A stretch of 64,000 bases of DNA from Antarcticibacterium sp. 1MA-6-2 (lineage in GTDB: Bacteria > Bacteroidota > Bacteroidia > Flavobacteriales > Flavobacteriaceae), in NCBI RefSeq assembly GCF_021535135.1, contig NZ_CP091036.1, forward strand, positions 4,154,001-4,218,000, in the 5' to 3' direction. Both the position numbers and the translations under genes were made by a program. This document shows positions 1-7,758 of this stretch, one piece after another; position 1 is the stretch's first letter; each line of letters starts with the position of its first letter. Below the pieces are notes generated by a model that saw nothing but the letters and a program-made list of their open reading frames with translations, did no database searches and was not told the DNA's origin.

Positions 1-1017
1 ATCTTTTACTACATGTAATTGAAAGTTAGCTATATTCACTATAATGTAATGATCTCCTAGTTCCCGGGGATACCAACGCCATCTTTCCAGGTTTACCAGT
101 ACATCTTCATATCGTTTATCATAACCTTTGTTGAGCATTTTAATGGTGCTGTTACCTATAATACCATCAGCTTCAATTCCATTCTCTTTTTGAAAGCTTT
201 TAAGAGCCTCCTGAATGTTTTCAGAATTCGTAACGTTAGTGGAATCGACCTCATTAAGATGTCCAAAAAATTTCAAACGCTCCTGGATTAAGGGCAAACG
301 TTGATCTTTTTCACCTGCTTTGACCATTTCTCCTTCAGGAATGATTTCAAAGCCTTTAAAATTTTCTTTAAGTTTTTTATACTCTCGTGAAGATTCTATG
401 AGCCCAAAATAAAGGGGGTGATGTGGCCTAAGTTTTTCAATTGATTCTTCAAGTTTCTTTTCCTGTACCACTTCTTCTAAGATGGACAGCGTGCTAAGAG
501 AGTCCCGTGGTACATCATAAATTTCATGAAAGTTTTTGGGATTGGTTTTACCATTTAACAGATGTTCTCCAAATTCTAAAAAAGCATCTGTAAGTATAAT
601 ATCCAAACGGCTTTTTTCTGTATCATCCAGATCCTGGATATTTTCAAGCTTCTTTCTTATTTCTTCCCCGTGGTAATCCTTCGCGTAAAGACCTTCAACT
701 TCAGCTTCATCAAATGTTTTTAGTAGATTCTCACGTGTATCGTGATCCTGCCAGGCGGGCTCAAAATTCCTTCTTTTATAAAATGCCAGTGCTGAATCTT
801 TGCGTAACAACTTTAGATTTTCTTCAGTAGTCAACTCCTGTTGAATAATGTCGGCAGTTCCCAAAATTTCTACTTCATCACTTCCAAAGGAAAAGAAAGA
901 ATCCTTACTCCCGGAGGAGTCATTCTTACAGGATATTAAAAGGAATAAAATAAAAAGCAGCAGGTATCCTTTAATGCTTTTACTATAGTTATTTAAAAAT
1001 ATCTTTTTTATCATCAT
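1..1017 (-). CDS. Murein L,D-transpeptidase, YcbB type, lipoprotein (partial, runs off left end)
   Basis: The minus strand is open from an ATG at 1017 to the window edge (339 codons, no stop), so this is the N-terminal part of a longer gene. It starts with a lipoprotein signal: a hydrophobic stretch ending in LLIS-C around residue 32, followed by an acidic/serine-rich linker. Next comes a long helical region, then a peptidoglycan-binding-1 type segment (FQKENGIEADGIIGNSTI) and the sequence LVNLERWRWYPRELGDHYII that leads into the catalytic YkuD domain in this family. The catalytic Cys lies outside the window. Family knowledge: these enzymes make 3-3 crosslinks in peptidoglycan. A second ATG lies one codon downstream. 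No frame break was seen. Confidence 0.88.
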   Translation of the reverse strand, partial: MMIKKIFLNNYSKSIKGYLLLFILFLLISCKNDSSGSKDSFFSFGSDEVEILGTADIIQQELTTEENLKLLRKDSALAFYKRRNFEPAWQDHDTRENLLKTFDEAEVEGLYAKDYHGEEIRKKLENIQDLDDTEKSRLDIILTDAFLEFGEHLLNGKTNPKNFHEIYDVPRDSLSTLSILEEVVQEKKLEESIEKLRPHHPLYFGLIESSREYKKLKENFKGFEIIPEGEMVKAGEKDQRLPLIQERLKFFGHLNEVDSTNVTNSENIQEALKSFQKENGIEADGIIGNSTIKMLNKGYDKRYEDVLVNLERWRWYPRELGDHYIIVNIANFQLHVVKD

Positions 1018-1223
1018 TTATTTCTAATCTATAAAAACGTTCATTCAAATGAGGATCGTCTCAATTCATTTAAGACTATTTAAAAACCTCCTTAAAAAGA
1101 ACGTTGCCAGCTTTTATTACTGGCAACGCATATTTATAAACCACTGTAAGTGATTTTTTATAATCTAAATCCGGATTATCTATAAAATTGGGTAGGAAAA
1201 ATAAAAAGAATTTTCCCTCAATT

Positions 1224-1514
1224 TTAATCCACACGAACGTCCTTATAATCTTGATTTTGATCAAATTGAACTTCTGCAAAAGGACAGAGAGGATCAACTT
1301 TTAAATTTTGCTCCCGGGCAAATTCCACACTTCTTTTTACCAGGCGTGAGGCAAGACCCTGACCCTCAAGTTCCGGGCGGGTTTCAGTATGATCAATTAC
1401 CATAATTCCATTTTCCTTCCGGGCATAGGTAAGTTCTGATATTATTCCTTTTTCATCCTCCATGTAGAACATACCTCTTCGGTCGCTTTCCTTATGTTTT
1501 ATCTCTTTTTCCAT
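1224..1514 (-). CDS. Small GNAT-fold acetyltransferase (COG2388/YjdJ-like)
   Basis: This 96-residue protein has the compact layout of COG2388 N-acetyltransferases. An N-terminal strand pair precedes HTETRPELEGQGLASRLVKR (acetyl-CoA loop, residues about 42-61), then the typical ending with VDPLCPFAE before the C terminus. The substrate is unknown. It starts 3 nt after the clpP stop on the same strand and is probably co-transcribed with it. It is much shorter than classical GNATs but normal for this family. Function beyond acyl transfer cannot be read from sequence. Confidence 0.85.
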   Translation of the reverse strand: MEKEIKHKESDRRGMFYMEDEKGIISELTYARKENGIMVIDHTETRPELEGQGLASRLVKRSVEFAREQNLKVDPLCPFAEVQFDQNQDYKDVRVD

Positions 1515-1517
1515 CGT

Positions 1518-2069
1518 TTATGGTTTGAATTCTGCATCTACAATACCATAGGAAACAGATTCCTCTGCATCCATCCAGTAATCCCTGTTAAAATCTTTTA
1601 AAACCTTTTCAATAGTTTGCCCGCAATTTTCTGCAAGAATTTTGGCACTAAGTTCTTTGGTCTTTAAAATTTCTGTTGCCTGTATCTCAATATTAGAAGC
1701 CTGCCCACGGGTTCCCCCGCTTGGTTGGTGGATCATCACCTTAGCGTGTTTCTGAATATATCTTTTTCCTTTAGTTCCTCCGGAAAGCAATATGGATCCC
1801 ATAGAGGCGGCCAGTCCTGTACAAATGGTAGATACTGGACTTTTTAAGGTTTGCATGGTATCATAAATGGCAAATCCATCGGTTACATATCCTCCGGGGC
1901 TGTTTATGAAAAACTGAATCTCTTTATCACCCTGAGCGTCCAGGTAAAGTAATCTATCTATTACGTGTTTTGCTGTTTTATCGTTAACCTCTCCCCAAAG
2001 AAAAATTTTCCGTTGTTTAAGAAATTGTTCATCTATAAGGTCCTGTGCTTTTCCGGCTTTATCTTTCAT
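1518..2069 (-). CDS. clpP: ATP-dependent Clp protease proteolytic subunit
   Basis: This is a 183-residue serine peptidase of family S14. The catalytic triad can be placed by spacing: Ser89 in GLAASMGS, His114 in VMIHQPSGG and Asp163 in NRDYW (25 and 49 residues apart, as in E. coli ClpP). The oxyanion-loop motif FINSPGG is at residues 54-60. The protein is slightly shorter than E. coli ClpP and has a short N-terminal propeptide-like region. The Ser motif is GLAASMGS rather than the common GQAASMGA, so it could be the second ClpP paralog that many Flavobacteriaceae carry. It forms the degradation chamber that works with Clp ATPases in the cytoplasm. A small acetyltransferase gene follows. Confidence 0.95.
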   Translation of the reverse strand: MKDKAGKAQDLIDEQFLKQRKIFLWGEVNDKTAKHVIDRLLYLDAQGDKEIQFFINSPGGYVTDGFAIYDTMQTLKSPVSTICTGLAASMGSILLSGGTKGKRYIQKHAKVMIHQPSGGTRGQASNIEIQATEILKTKELSAKILAENCGQTIEKVLKDFNRDYWMDAEESVSYGIVDAEFKP

Positions 2070-2177
2070 AAGTTGTTGTTCAATTTTATCTAATAAATTA
2101 TAGAAACTTCAGCTGGTTTTTGAAAGATTCTCCTTCAGAAACTAAATACTAAGCCGAAGATAATAAAAGCTAAAATT

Positions 2178-2630
2178 ATGACTATTTTCGCAGAAAACGG
2201 CAGGATGGAATTGGCATTTAACAAGATTTTAAAGAAAGATCTGGAGATCGTCCTTCCTTTTGTTCACCAGCTGGGGGAGCATCAAACTCCCCTGGATCTA
2301 CTTCGCAAACGTTTTGCTGAAATGTTTGACCAAAATTACGAATGTTATGGGGTGTATAATGCTGGTGAAATCATAGGAGTTTTTGGCATGTGGTTTATGA
2401 CACGGCACTATGCTGGAAAATCATGTGAGGTTGATCACGTTTTTATTGATCCTATGTACCAAAATAAAAAAATTGGGACCAGGATCTTTTCCTTTATATT
2501 TGATTATGCTGCTGAAAAGGATTGTGAAACAATTGAGCTTAATTCATACGTTCACAACTTTAGATCTCATAAATTTTACATGAATCACGATTTTGTGATC
2601 AAGGGTTATCATTTTTTGAAAAAGCTCTAA
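2178..2630 (+). CDS. GNAT family N-acetyltransferase
   Basis: This is a 150-residue GNAT protein. The acetyl-CoA-binding core is visible as VDHVFIDPMYQNKKIGTRIF (residues about 89-108), followed by the helix-strand pair and the closing motif YVHNFRSHKFYMNHDF typical of motif B. The start used is ATG 2178; an internal ATG at 2205 (MELAFNK) would still leave the whole domain. Substrate unknown. It is divergent from clpP with about 110 nt between them and stands upstream of the tRNA gene. Confidence 0.82.
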   Translation: MTIFAENGRMELAFNKILKKDLEIVLPFVHQLGEHQTPLDLLRKRFAEMFDQNYECYGVYNAGEIIGVFGMWFMTRHYAGKSCEVDHVFIDPMYQNKKIGTRIFSFIFDYAAEKDCETIELNSYVHNFRSHKFYMNHDFVIKGYHFLKKL

Positions 2631-2677
2631 AAAAGTTTTGGAAGTTGAAAAATTTAAACTTTATATTTGCAGTGTCC

Positions 2678-2751
2678 GCGGGAGTAGCTCAGTTGGTAGA
2701 GCGTCAGCCTTCCAAGCTGAATGTCGCTTAGTTCGAACCCGGTCTCCCGCT
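2678..2751 (+). tRNA. tRNA-Gly (anticodon UCC)
   Basis: The cloverleaf is clear. The acceptor stem GCGGGAG pairs perfectly with CTCCCGC, the D-arm is GCTC...GAGC, and the anticodon stem TCAGC/GCTGA encloses a loop with anticodon TCC at 2711-2713. The T-arm as written is defective: it is one base too long, and CTTAG does not pair with CCGGT. If the string GCTTAGT at 2726-2732 is read as GCCGGT, the T-stem becomes GCCGG/CCGGT and the length becomes normal. That is the same RCCGGY artefact that breaks the protein genes in this window. Discriminator base T; no encoded CCA. Confidence 0.92.
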
Positions 2752-2754
2752 CAT

Positions 2755-2780
2755 AAAACCTCATCGCCAGATGGGGTTTT
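2755..2780 (+). terminator. Rho-independent terminator after tRNA-Gly
   Basis: AAAACCTCAT pairs with ATGGGGTTTT around a 6-nt loop, with T-rich sequence after it. It begins 3 nt after the tRNA. A very similar hairpin occurs again at about 2849-2875. Confidence 0.75.
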
Positions 2781-2826
2781 TCAATTTCATATCGGGTGAG
2801 AAACCTGTCCTGAGTGTAGCAGAAGG

Positions 2827-2875
2827 GAACCCGGTCTCCTGCTCTTAAAAACCTCATCAATAGATGGGTTTTTTA
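2827..2875 (+). repeat. Second copy of the tRNA-Gly 3' end plus terminator
   Basis: The stretch GAACCCGGTCTCCTGCTC followed by a TTAAAAACCTCATC...GATGGGTTTTTT hairpin repeats the tRNA 3' half and terminator at 2735-2781 with few differences. It has no acceptor 5' half, so it is a remnant, not a gene. The segment before it contains CCTGTCCTGAGTGTAGCAG, which resembles widespread intergenic palindromic repeats. It looks like the scar of a tandem tRNA duplication or of an integration at the tRNA 3' end; no integrase is nearby. Confidence 0.7.
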
Positions 2876-2890
2876 TGGAAATATTTATAG

Positions 2891-3805
2891 CTAAAAAATT
2901 GACAATCCTGTCATTGTGGTAAGTTTTTCCAAAGCTGCCATACCTAATTCAGAATTTCCTTTTTGATTAAGAATAGGGTTCCATACCGCCACCGAGTATT
3001 GATCGGGATGAATGGCGACTATACCCCCGCCAACTCCACTTTTCCCCGGCAATCCCACTTCAAAACTAAATTCGCCCGCTTCATCATAAAATCCGCAGGT
3101 TTGCATTAGAGCATTAATACGTTTTGTCTTTGTTCTGGAAAGGATTTTTTCTCCTGTTTCCAACATTTTTCCGTTATTGGCATAGATCATAAAAGCTTTA
3201 GCCAATTCTTCGCAGGACATAGCAAGGGAGCATTGATGAAAATAGAAGTCTACAATGGGTTCAACATCGTTTTTTATATTACCTAAAGCTTTCATATAAT
3301 TTACCAAAGCAATATTTCTAAAACCCGTAGATTTTTCTGAAGCTGCTATCTTATGGTCGTAGTTAATATTCTCGTCCTGAGTTATTTTTCGCACGAATGA
3401 AAGCAACTCCTTTTTGGGATCCTCGTAATTAGAGACCAGGATGTCACATATTACCAGAGCTCCTGCGTTTATGAAGGGATTTCGGGGAATTCCGTTCTCA
3501 TATTCCAGCTGCGTAAGGGAATTGAAAGGATCGCCAGATGGTTCCACATCAACCCTCTCCCATACGTTCTCTCCCAATAATTGCATGGCTATGGTTAAGG
3601 TAAATACCTTGGAAATACTTTGTATAGAAAATTTTTCGGTACTGTCACCAAAACAGAAATGTTCTCCTTTTCCAACATATAGATGCATTCCAAATTTTCG
3701 GGGATCAACTTTGGCGAGTTCAGGGATGTAACTGGCAACTTCTCCCTGTAGATCTATGTGACTTAATTCTTCGTAAATTGTGTTTAAGATCTTTTGGTAA
3801 TCCAT
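2891..3805 (-). CDS. glsA: Glutaminase A
   Basis: This is a 304-residue serine-dependent glutaminase (L-glutamine to glutamate and ammonia) of the beta-lactamase-like fold. The Ser-x-x-Lys pair is Ser63/Lys66 in FSIQSISKVF. Other conserved blocks are GDPFNSL, NPFINAGA and a glycine-rich GLPGKSGVGGGI near residue 260. Length matches the family (about 305). The frame is intact. Its ATG lies one base after the stop of pepE, so the two form an operon for recovering amino acids from Asp-containing dipeptides and glutamine. Confidence 0.96.
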   Translation of the reverse strand: MDYQKILNTIYEELSHIDLQGEVASYIPELAKVDPRKFGMHLYVGKGEHFCFGDSTEKFSIQSISKVFTLTIAMQLLGENVWERVDVEPSGDPFNSLTQLEYENGIPRNPFINAGALVICDILVSNYEDPKKELLSFVRKITQDENINYDHKIAASEKSTGFRNIALVNYMKALGNIKNDVEPIVDFYFHQCSLAMSCEELAKAFMIYANNGKMLETGEKILSRTKTKRINALMQTCGFYDEAGEFSFEVGLPGKSGVGGGIVAIHPDQYSVAVWNPILNQKGNSELGMAALEKLTTMTGLSIF

Positions 3806-3806
3806 A

Positions 3807-4517
3807 TTAATTTAAATGTGTAAGGCTGCTTTCCGGTTCTAACTCGTAAGGTACTTCATCAACCCGGAAAATTCTGGCGGAATGAATTCCTTTTAACGAA
3901 AATTTATCAGCCTTAACTTCAATCCAGCTTCCTTCTCTTAAACCCACTACCTAGTTGAGTATTTAAAGTATGGAATTCCTTGATCCTGGTTTCCCTTGTT
4001 TCTCCTTTATGTTTTGAGGTAGGATCGGGATCGAGGTAATGAGGATTGATGTTAAAAGGTACAATTCCCAGAGTTTGAAATAAAGGCGGATATATAATTG
4101 GCATATCATTAGTTGTTTGCATAGTGAGGCTTAAGCAATATTAGTTCCCGCACTGGTGCCAAGATAGGGGGTGCCCCTTAGGATAGATTCCCGCAGGGAA
4201 CTCATGATTTTGTTTCGGTAAAGTTTCTCAACCAGTAAAAAAGTATTACCTCCACCTGTAAATATACCTTCCGCATTATCTATTGCCAGTACAGGATCCT
4301 TAAATTCATGAAGACCTTTTATTCTTATATCCAGGCCTTCGAAAGCTTTCCTTACACCCTGGGTATACACTTCATGAGAAATCCCACCAGGCCGGGCATA
4401 GGGAATGAAAATCAATTCTCTGCAGTCTTTGAAGTGGTTAGTTATTTCCGGAATCAAATATTCTAAATATTGTTCACCGTGAAGGGTGGAGGTGCTTGCC
4501 AGTATAGCATTTTTCAT
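3807..4517 (-). CDS. pepE: Dipeptidase E (alpha-aspartyl dipeptidase), two apparent frameshifts
   Basis: This peptidase family S51 enzyme hydrolyses Asp-X dipeptides. The N-terminal part (ATG 4517) holds [12 protein letters not shown] and the nucleophile motif GTSAGTN; the middle part holds [11 protein letters not shown] and [10 protein letters not shown]...[11 protein letters not shown]. The C-terminal part continues in the first frame with [11 protein letters not shown] and ends at 3807. Both frame breaks coincide with strings that restore the family sequence if read as RCCGGY: GCTTAAGC at 4129-4136 (GCCGGC) and ACCTAGT at 3949-3955 (ACCGGT, giving PVVGLREG). I treat it as an intact gene with sequencing artefacts. 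It is upstream of glsA in the same operon. Confidence 0.9.
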
Positions 4518-4662
4518 ATTAAATCATTTTTCCTAATCCCTGGAATTAGACAGGAATGAGTGTTTTTTGTAAATTTAATAAATCAACTTGTTTAACAAAA
4601 GTTTAGCCGCTTCTATAGGAATTATAATAAAAAGTATTGTTTCTTTAAGTAAATTGCCATTT

Positions 4663-5460
4663 ATGAAAAAGATTTTAATTTTTATTTTGATCCTGTTCTG
4701 TTGTAAGGTGTATAGTCAGGACAAATTGAGAGTTGGTGTTGACGGGAGTATACAAATGCCAGCCGAAGATGAGGCCAGAGGAGTAAGTGTTTTTAATTTG
4801 AATACCAATAGAGGAACTGTCTCCAATGATGCCGGGGAATTCAGGCTTAATGTTGGGGTCAATGATAGCATTCGTATTTCAGCTGTACAATTTCAGGGTT
4901 TTACTGTAGTTATTAATGAAGGTGTTATAAATTCAAGACAGTTAAATATTAATGTGACTGAAGTTGTTAATGAACTGCCAGAGGTAATTGTAAGTCCTTA
5001 TGATCTTACTGGTAATGTACAGGTGGATATTGCACGGCTTCCGGTTGTAAATATTCCCGATACCTTAAATGGTATGCAGGTTCAAAACATGTATTTCGAG
5101 GCAGATGCAGCACCAAATACCCAGGACGCTCCATATAATACAGCCCTTGCCACCTATCAAACCAGATTGGTGAATGGATTAAATTTTGTAAACTTGTTTA
5201 AAGCTTTGCTTATTTCAAGTAGACAGGAGCAGGTACAACAACCATCGGCTTCTTTGGAAATGGATGTGCGGGAGTTATACGGAGATGAATTTTTCAAGGA
5301 AAATTTAAATATTGAAATTGAGAATATTAATGAATTTATTTATTACGCCGATGAGAATGGGCTTGAAGAGCATATGTTACGGAAAGGGAACGAGCTTGAA
5401 CTAATAGATTTTTTAGTTGAACAAAGTAAAAAATATAAAAGGCAGCGTGGCAGGAAGTAA
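4663..5460 (+). CDS. Secreted CarboxypepD_reg-like protein of unknown function (paralog 1 of 3)
   Basis: This 265-residue protein starts at ATG 4663 with a clear signal peptide (MKKILIFILILFCC, cleavage near VYSQ-D). An upstream in-frame ATG at 4588 would put 25 extra residues before the signal and is less likely. Residues about 25-110 resemble a carboxypeptidase-regulatory-like beta sandwich (GVSVFNLNTNRGTVSNDAGE, then NDSIRISAVQF), as in the start of TonB receptors but with no barrel. The C-terminal third is helical and ends in a charged tail with LELIDFLVEQSKKYK. Two shorter homologs follow in tandem. Function unknown; export to periplasm or outer surface is inferred. The frame is intact. 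Confidence 0.8.
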   Translation: MKKILIFILILFCCKVYSQDKLRVGVDGSIQMPAEDEARGVSVFNLNTNRGTVSNDAGEFRLNVGVNDSIRISAVQFQGFTVVINEGVINSRQLNINVTEVVNELPEVIVSPYDLTGNVQVDIARLPVVNIPDTLNGMQVQNMYFEADAAPNTQDAPYNTALATYQTRLVNGLNFVNLFKALLISSRQEQVQQPSASLEMDVRELYGDEFFKENLNIEIENINEFIYYADENGLEEHMLRKGNELELIDFLVEQSKKYKRQRGRK

Positions 5461-5494
5461 AATATTGCGTCACTCTGAATAAATCTATACTTAT

Positions 5495-6307
5495 ATGAAA
5501 AAACAGTTACTCCTATTGATTATTGGAGCTTTCTTCTCCTTTGCGGCACAGGCTCAGGAAAATATCCCTTTACGGGGAAAAATCATAGCAAATAATCTCG
5601 ATGGTTCAGCGGTGCACATTATCAACAAATCTCAACAAACAGGAACTGTGAATTCCTCCACAGGTACCTTTGTAATAGAGGTGAAACAAAATGATACTCT
5701 TCTCTTTTCATCTATTCAATTTGTAAATGAAGAACGTGTAGTAACTAAAGAAGACTTAAAAGCTGGTGTTATTGAAGTAAATCTTATTGAGGATGTTAAT
5801 GAGCTTGCCGAGGTAAATATTAGTAATATAAAACTTACCTTAATATAAATACTGATCTTTCCAGTATTGAGATCGTAAAGGATCTTCCTGTAGAAGTAGA
5901 TTTTAGTGCTATTAAAAACAAAAGATTCGAGGCTGATATTAATGATCCCCTTGCAGCACCAGATCATCTTGCCATGAGGCAAAATGAAATATCTACTGGT
6001 GCTTAGTAGTTTAAACATCCTTGGCGGGCTTGGCCTTTTAGCAGATGTGCTTGGTATAAAAGGGAAATCCAAACCTATGTATACCGCACCTGCAAAACCA
6101 GCTTCTAAACAGGTGAGAGAGTTATTTGATGATAATTTTTTTACAAGCAGCCTGGGGATTACCAAAGACAGGATTGAGGATTTCATTTTCTATCTGGACG
6201 ACGTAGGTATTAATTCTGCATTACTTAAAAAGGAAAACCAGCTCGCTCTCATTGACTTTTTATTTAACGAAAGTGAAAAGTATAAAGCTCTTCGTGCAGG
6301 CAATTAA
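5495..6307 (+). CDS. Secreted CarboxypepD_reg-like protein (paralog 2 of 3), two apparent frameshifts
   Basis: It has a signal peptide (MKKQLLLLIIGAFFSFAAQA-Q) followed by the beta-sandwich repeat seen in paralog 1 (VHIINKSQQTGTVNSSTG, NDTLLFSSIQF, VNELAEVNIS). The rest is spread over three frames: a middle piece with IVKDLPVEVDFSAI and a C-terminal piece with VRELFDDNFFTSSLGI and ALIDFLFNESEKYK. Reading ACCTTA at 5837 as ACCGGT gives LTGN, identical to paralog 1. Reading GCTTAGT at 6001-6007 as GCCGGT joins the last piece. So one gene of about 270 residues with two RCCGGY artefacts. Function unknown. Confidence 0.78.
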
Positions 6308-6340
6308 AATAATTGCTTTTATACGGAGTTAAAAGCTTAT

Positions 6341-7111
6341 ATGAATAGAAATTTCCCCCTGTTCCTTTTTCTTTTCTTCAGTATATACTGTCAAAGCCAG
6401 GTGGTGAATCTTTCAGGAAAAGTTTTTGCAGACTCCCTGGAAGAATCTACTCTTCATATAATTAACATTTCCCGCGGCACGGGAACATTAAACACTGCAA
6501 CAGGATCATTTCTCATTGAAGTTCAGGAAAACGATACGCTGTGGTTTTCTTCTGTGCAATACGAAAAACTATAGGTCATTGTGACAGCTGAAAATCTTCA
6601 GAAAAAATATCTTGAGATAAAGCTTTCAGAAGTTATTAATGAATTAGAAGAAGTAAACATTAATGATTCCGGTCTATCAGGAAATCTTGGAAAGGACGTT
6701 GCAGATATCAAGATCATCGATAAGTTTAAGCTTGGAGTTCCTTTGTCTAAAAAACCTCTGCCAACAAAAGCTGAAAGAGAGCTACATTCTGAAAGCGTTA
6801 AGTTTGAACATCGCACTCTGAAAATTCCGCTGGATATGGCCATTAATGCTCTCACCGGGCGATTGAAAAGGCTTAAGATGATAAAAGCAAATGAGGACCT
6901 ATCGCGCCTTATAGAAAGGGCTATTGATGCTTTTTCCACAGAGTTTTTTACCACTCTTCTTCATATTCCGAAGGAGGAAATATACTCCTTCATGTATTAT
7001 TGTGCAGAAAATTCTGACCTCCGCAACAGGATTATTAATGAAAACGAACTGCAGTTAATAGAATATTTTCAAAAAATGCAAAAGCAGTTCGCTTATTTTA
7101 AAAAGCAGTAA
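6341..7111 (+). CDS. Secreted CarboxypepD_reg-like protein (paralog 3 of 3), in-frame stop
   Basis: The signal peptide (MNRNFPLFLFLFFSIYCQS) is followed by the same regulatory-like domain as its two neighbours (LHIINISRGTGTLNTATGSF, NDTLWFSSVQY). A TAG at 6572-6574 interrupts the frame, which then continues unchanged (VIVTAENLQKK) to 7111. The string ACTATAGGT at 6568-6576 would give Lys-Pro-Val if it were originally ACCGGT, so the stop is probably the same artefact. The C terminus (FSTEFFTTLLHI, QLIEYFQKMQKQ) matches the other paralogs. Third member of a tandem array; function unknown. Confidence 0.75.
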
Positions 7112-7196
7112 TTCCTTATGGAAACAAGAGGAGGTGCCCTGCTGTTTTTTTGTGGAATACTTCTTGAAGATATTTGCACCTACACCGCATTTTATT

Positions 7197-7695
7197 ATGA
7201 GAAATAAAATCCTTCTTTTACTGGCTGTAATAAGCCTTACCTCCTTTACCCAGTCTTCACAAGTTTTATGTAAGCGTAACTGAAATTGAATACAACGAAA
7301 AAGCCCAAAGTCTGCAAATCCTTTCCCGGGTTTTTATTGATGACTTTGAAGATGTTTTAAAAGACAGGTATGATAAGAATATTAAACTTGGACCCCGCTT
7401 AGAAACTTCGGGTGTAGAGGAGTACATTGAAAAATACCTTGAACAAAAAATTGATGTTGCTTTAGACGGAAAAAAGGTAGAGGTGAAATACCTGGGGAAA
7501 GAGTTTCAAAACGATATGATCCTATTTTACATTGAAGTGCCGGGGGTTAAACCATTTAAGGAAATTTCTGTAAAAAATTCCGTTTTAATGGACCTTTTTG
7601 AAGAGCAAAAGAACCTTGTCCATGTAGTTCTCAATGGCCGTACCCGAAGTATGGTTTTAATTTCTGACAAGGATATGGACTCTATTAAATTCTAA
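7197..7695 (+). CDS. DUF6702-like exported protein, frameshift near signal peptide
   Basis: ATG 7197 opens a signal peptide (MRNKILLLLAVISLTSF). The frame then shifts by one base around 7250, after which HKFYVSVTEIEYNEKAQSLQ begins. HKFYVSVTEIEY and FIDDFEDVLKDRY are hallmarks of the DUF6702 family, small periplasmic proteins usually found next to an M1 peptidase in Flavobacteria, as here. The rest is continuous to 7695 (about 165 residues in all). This break is not at a recognisable RCCGGY remnant. Function unknown; genomic link to the downstream peptidase is consistent. Confidence 0.75.
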
Positions 7696-7758
7696 CAGAG
7701 TACCTAATAATGAGGAATAAAACCTTATTTTTAGGCCCTGTATAAACTAATTTTTAGA

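Noticed and set aside
1076..1297. Minus-strand ORF overlapping the 3' end of the small acetyltransferase gene
   Set aside because: Low-complexity hydrophobic translation in the shadow of a real gene and the AT-rich downstream region.
2654..2860. Minus-strand ORF across the tRNA and its terminator
   Set aside because: It is antisense to the tRNA gene and has no protein family features.
2678..2891. Genomic island at the tRNA
   Set aside because: No integrase, att-flanked cargo or composition change follows; the neighbours are ordinary housekeeping genes.
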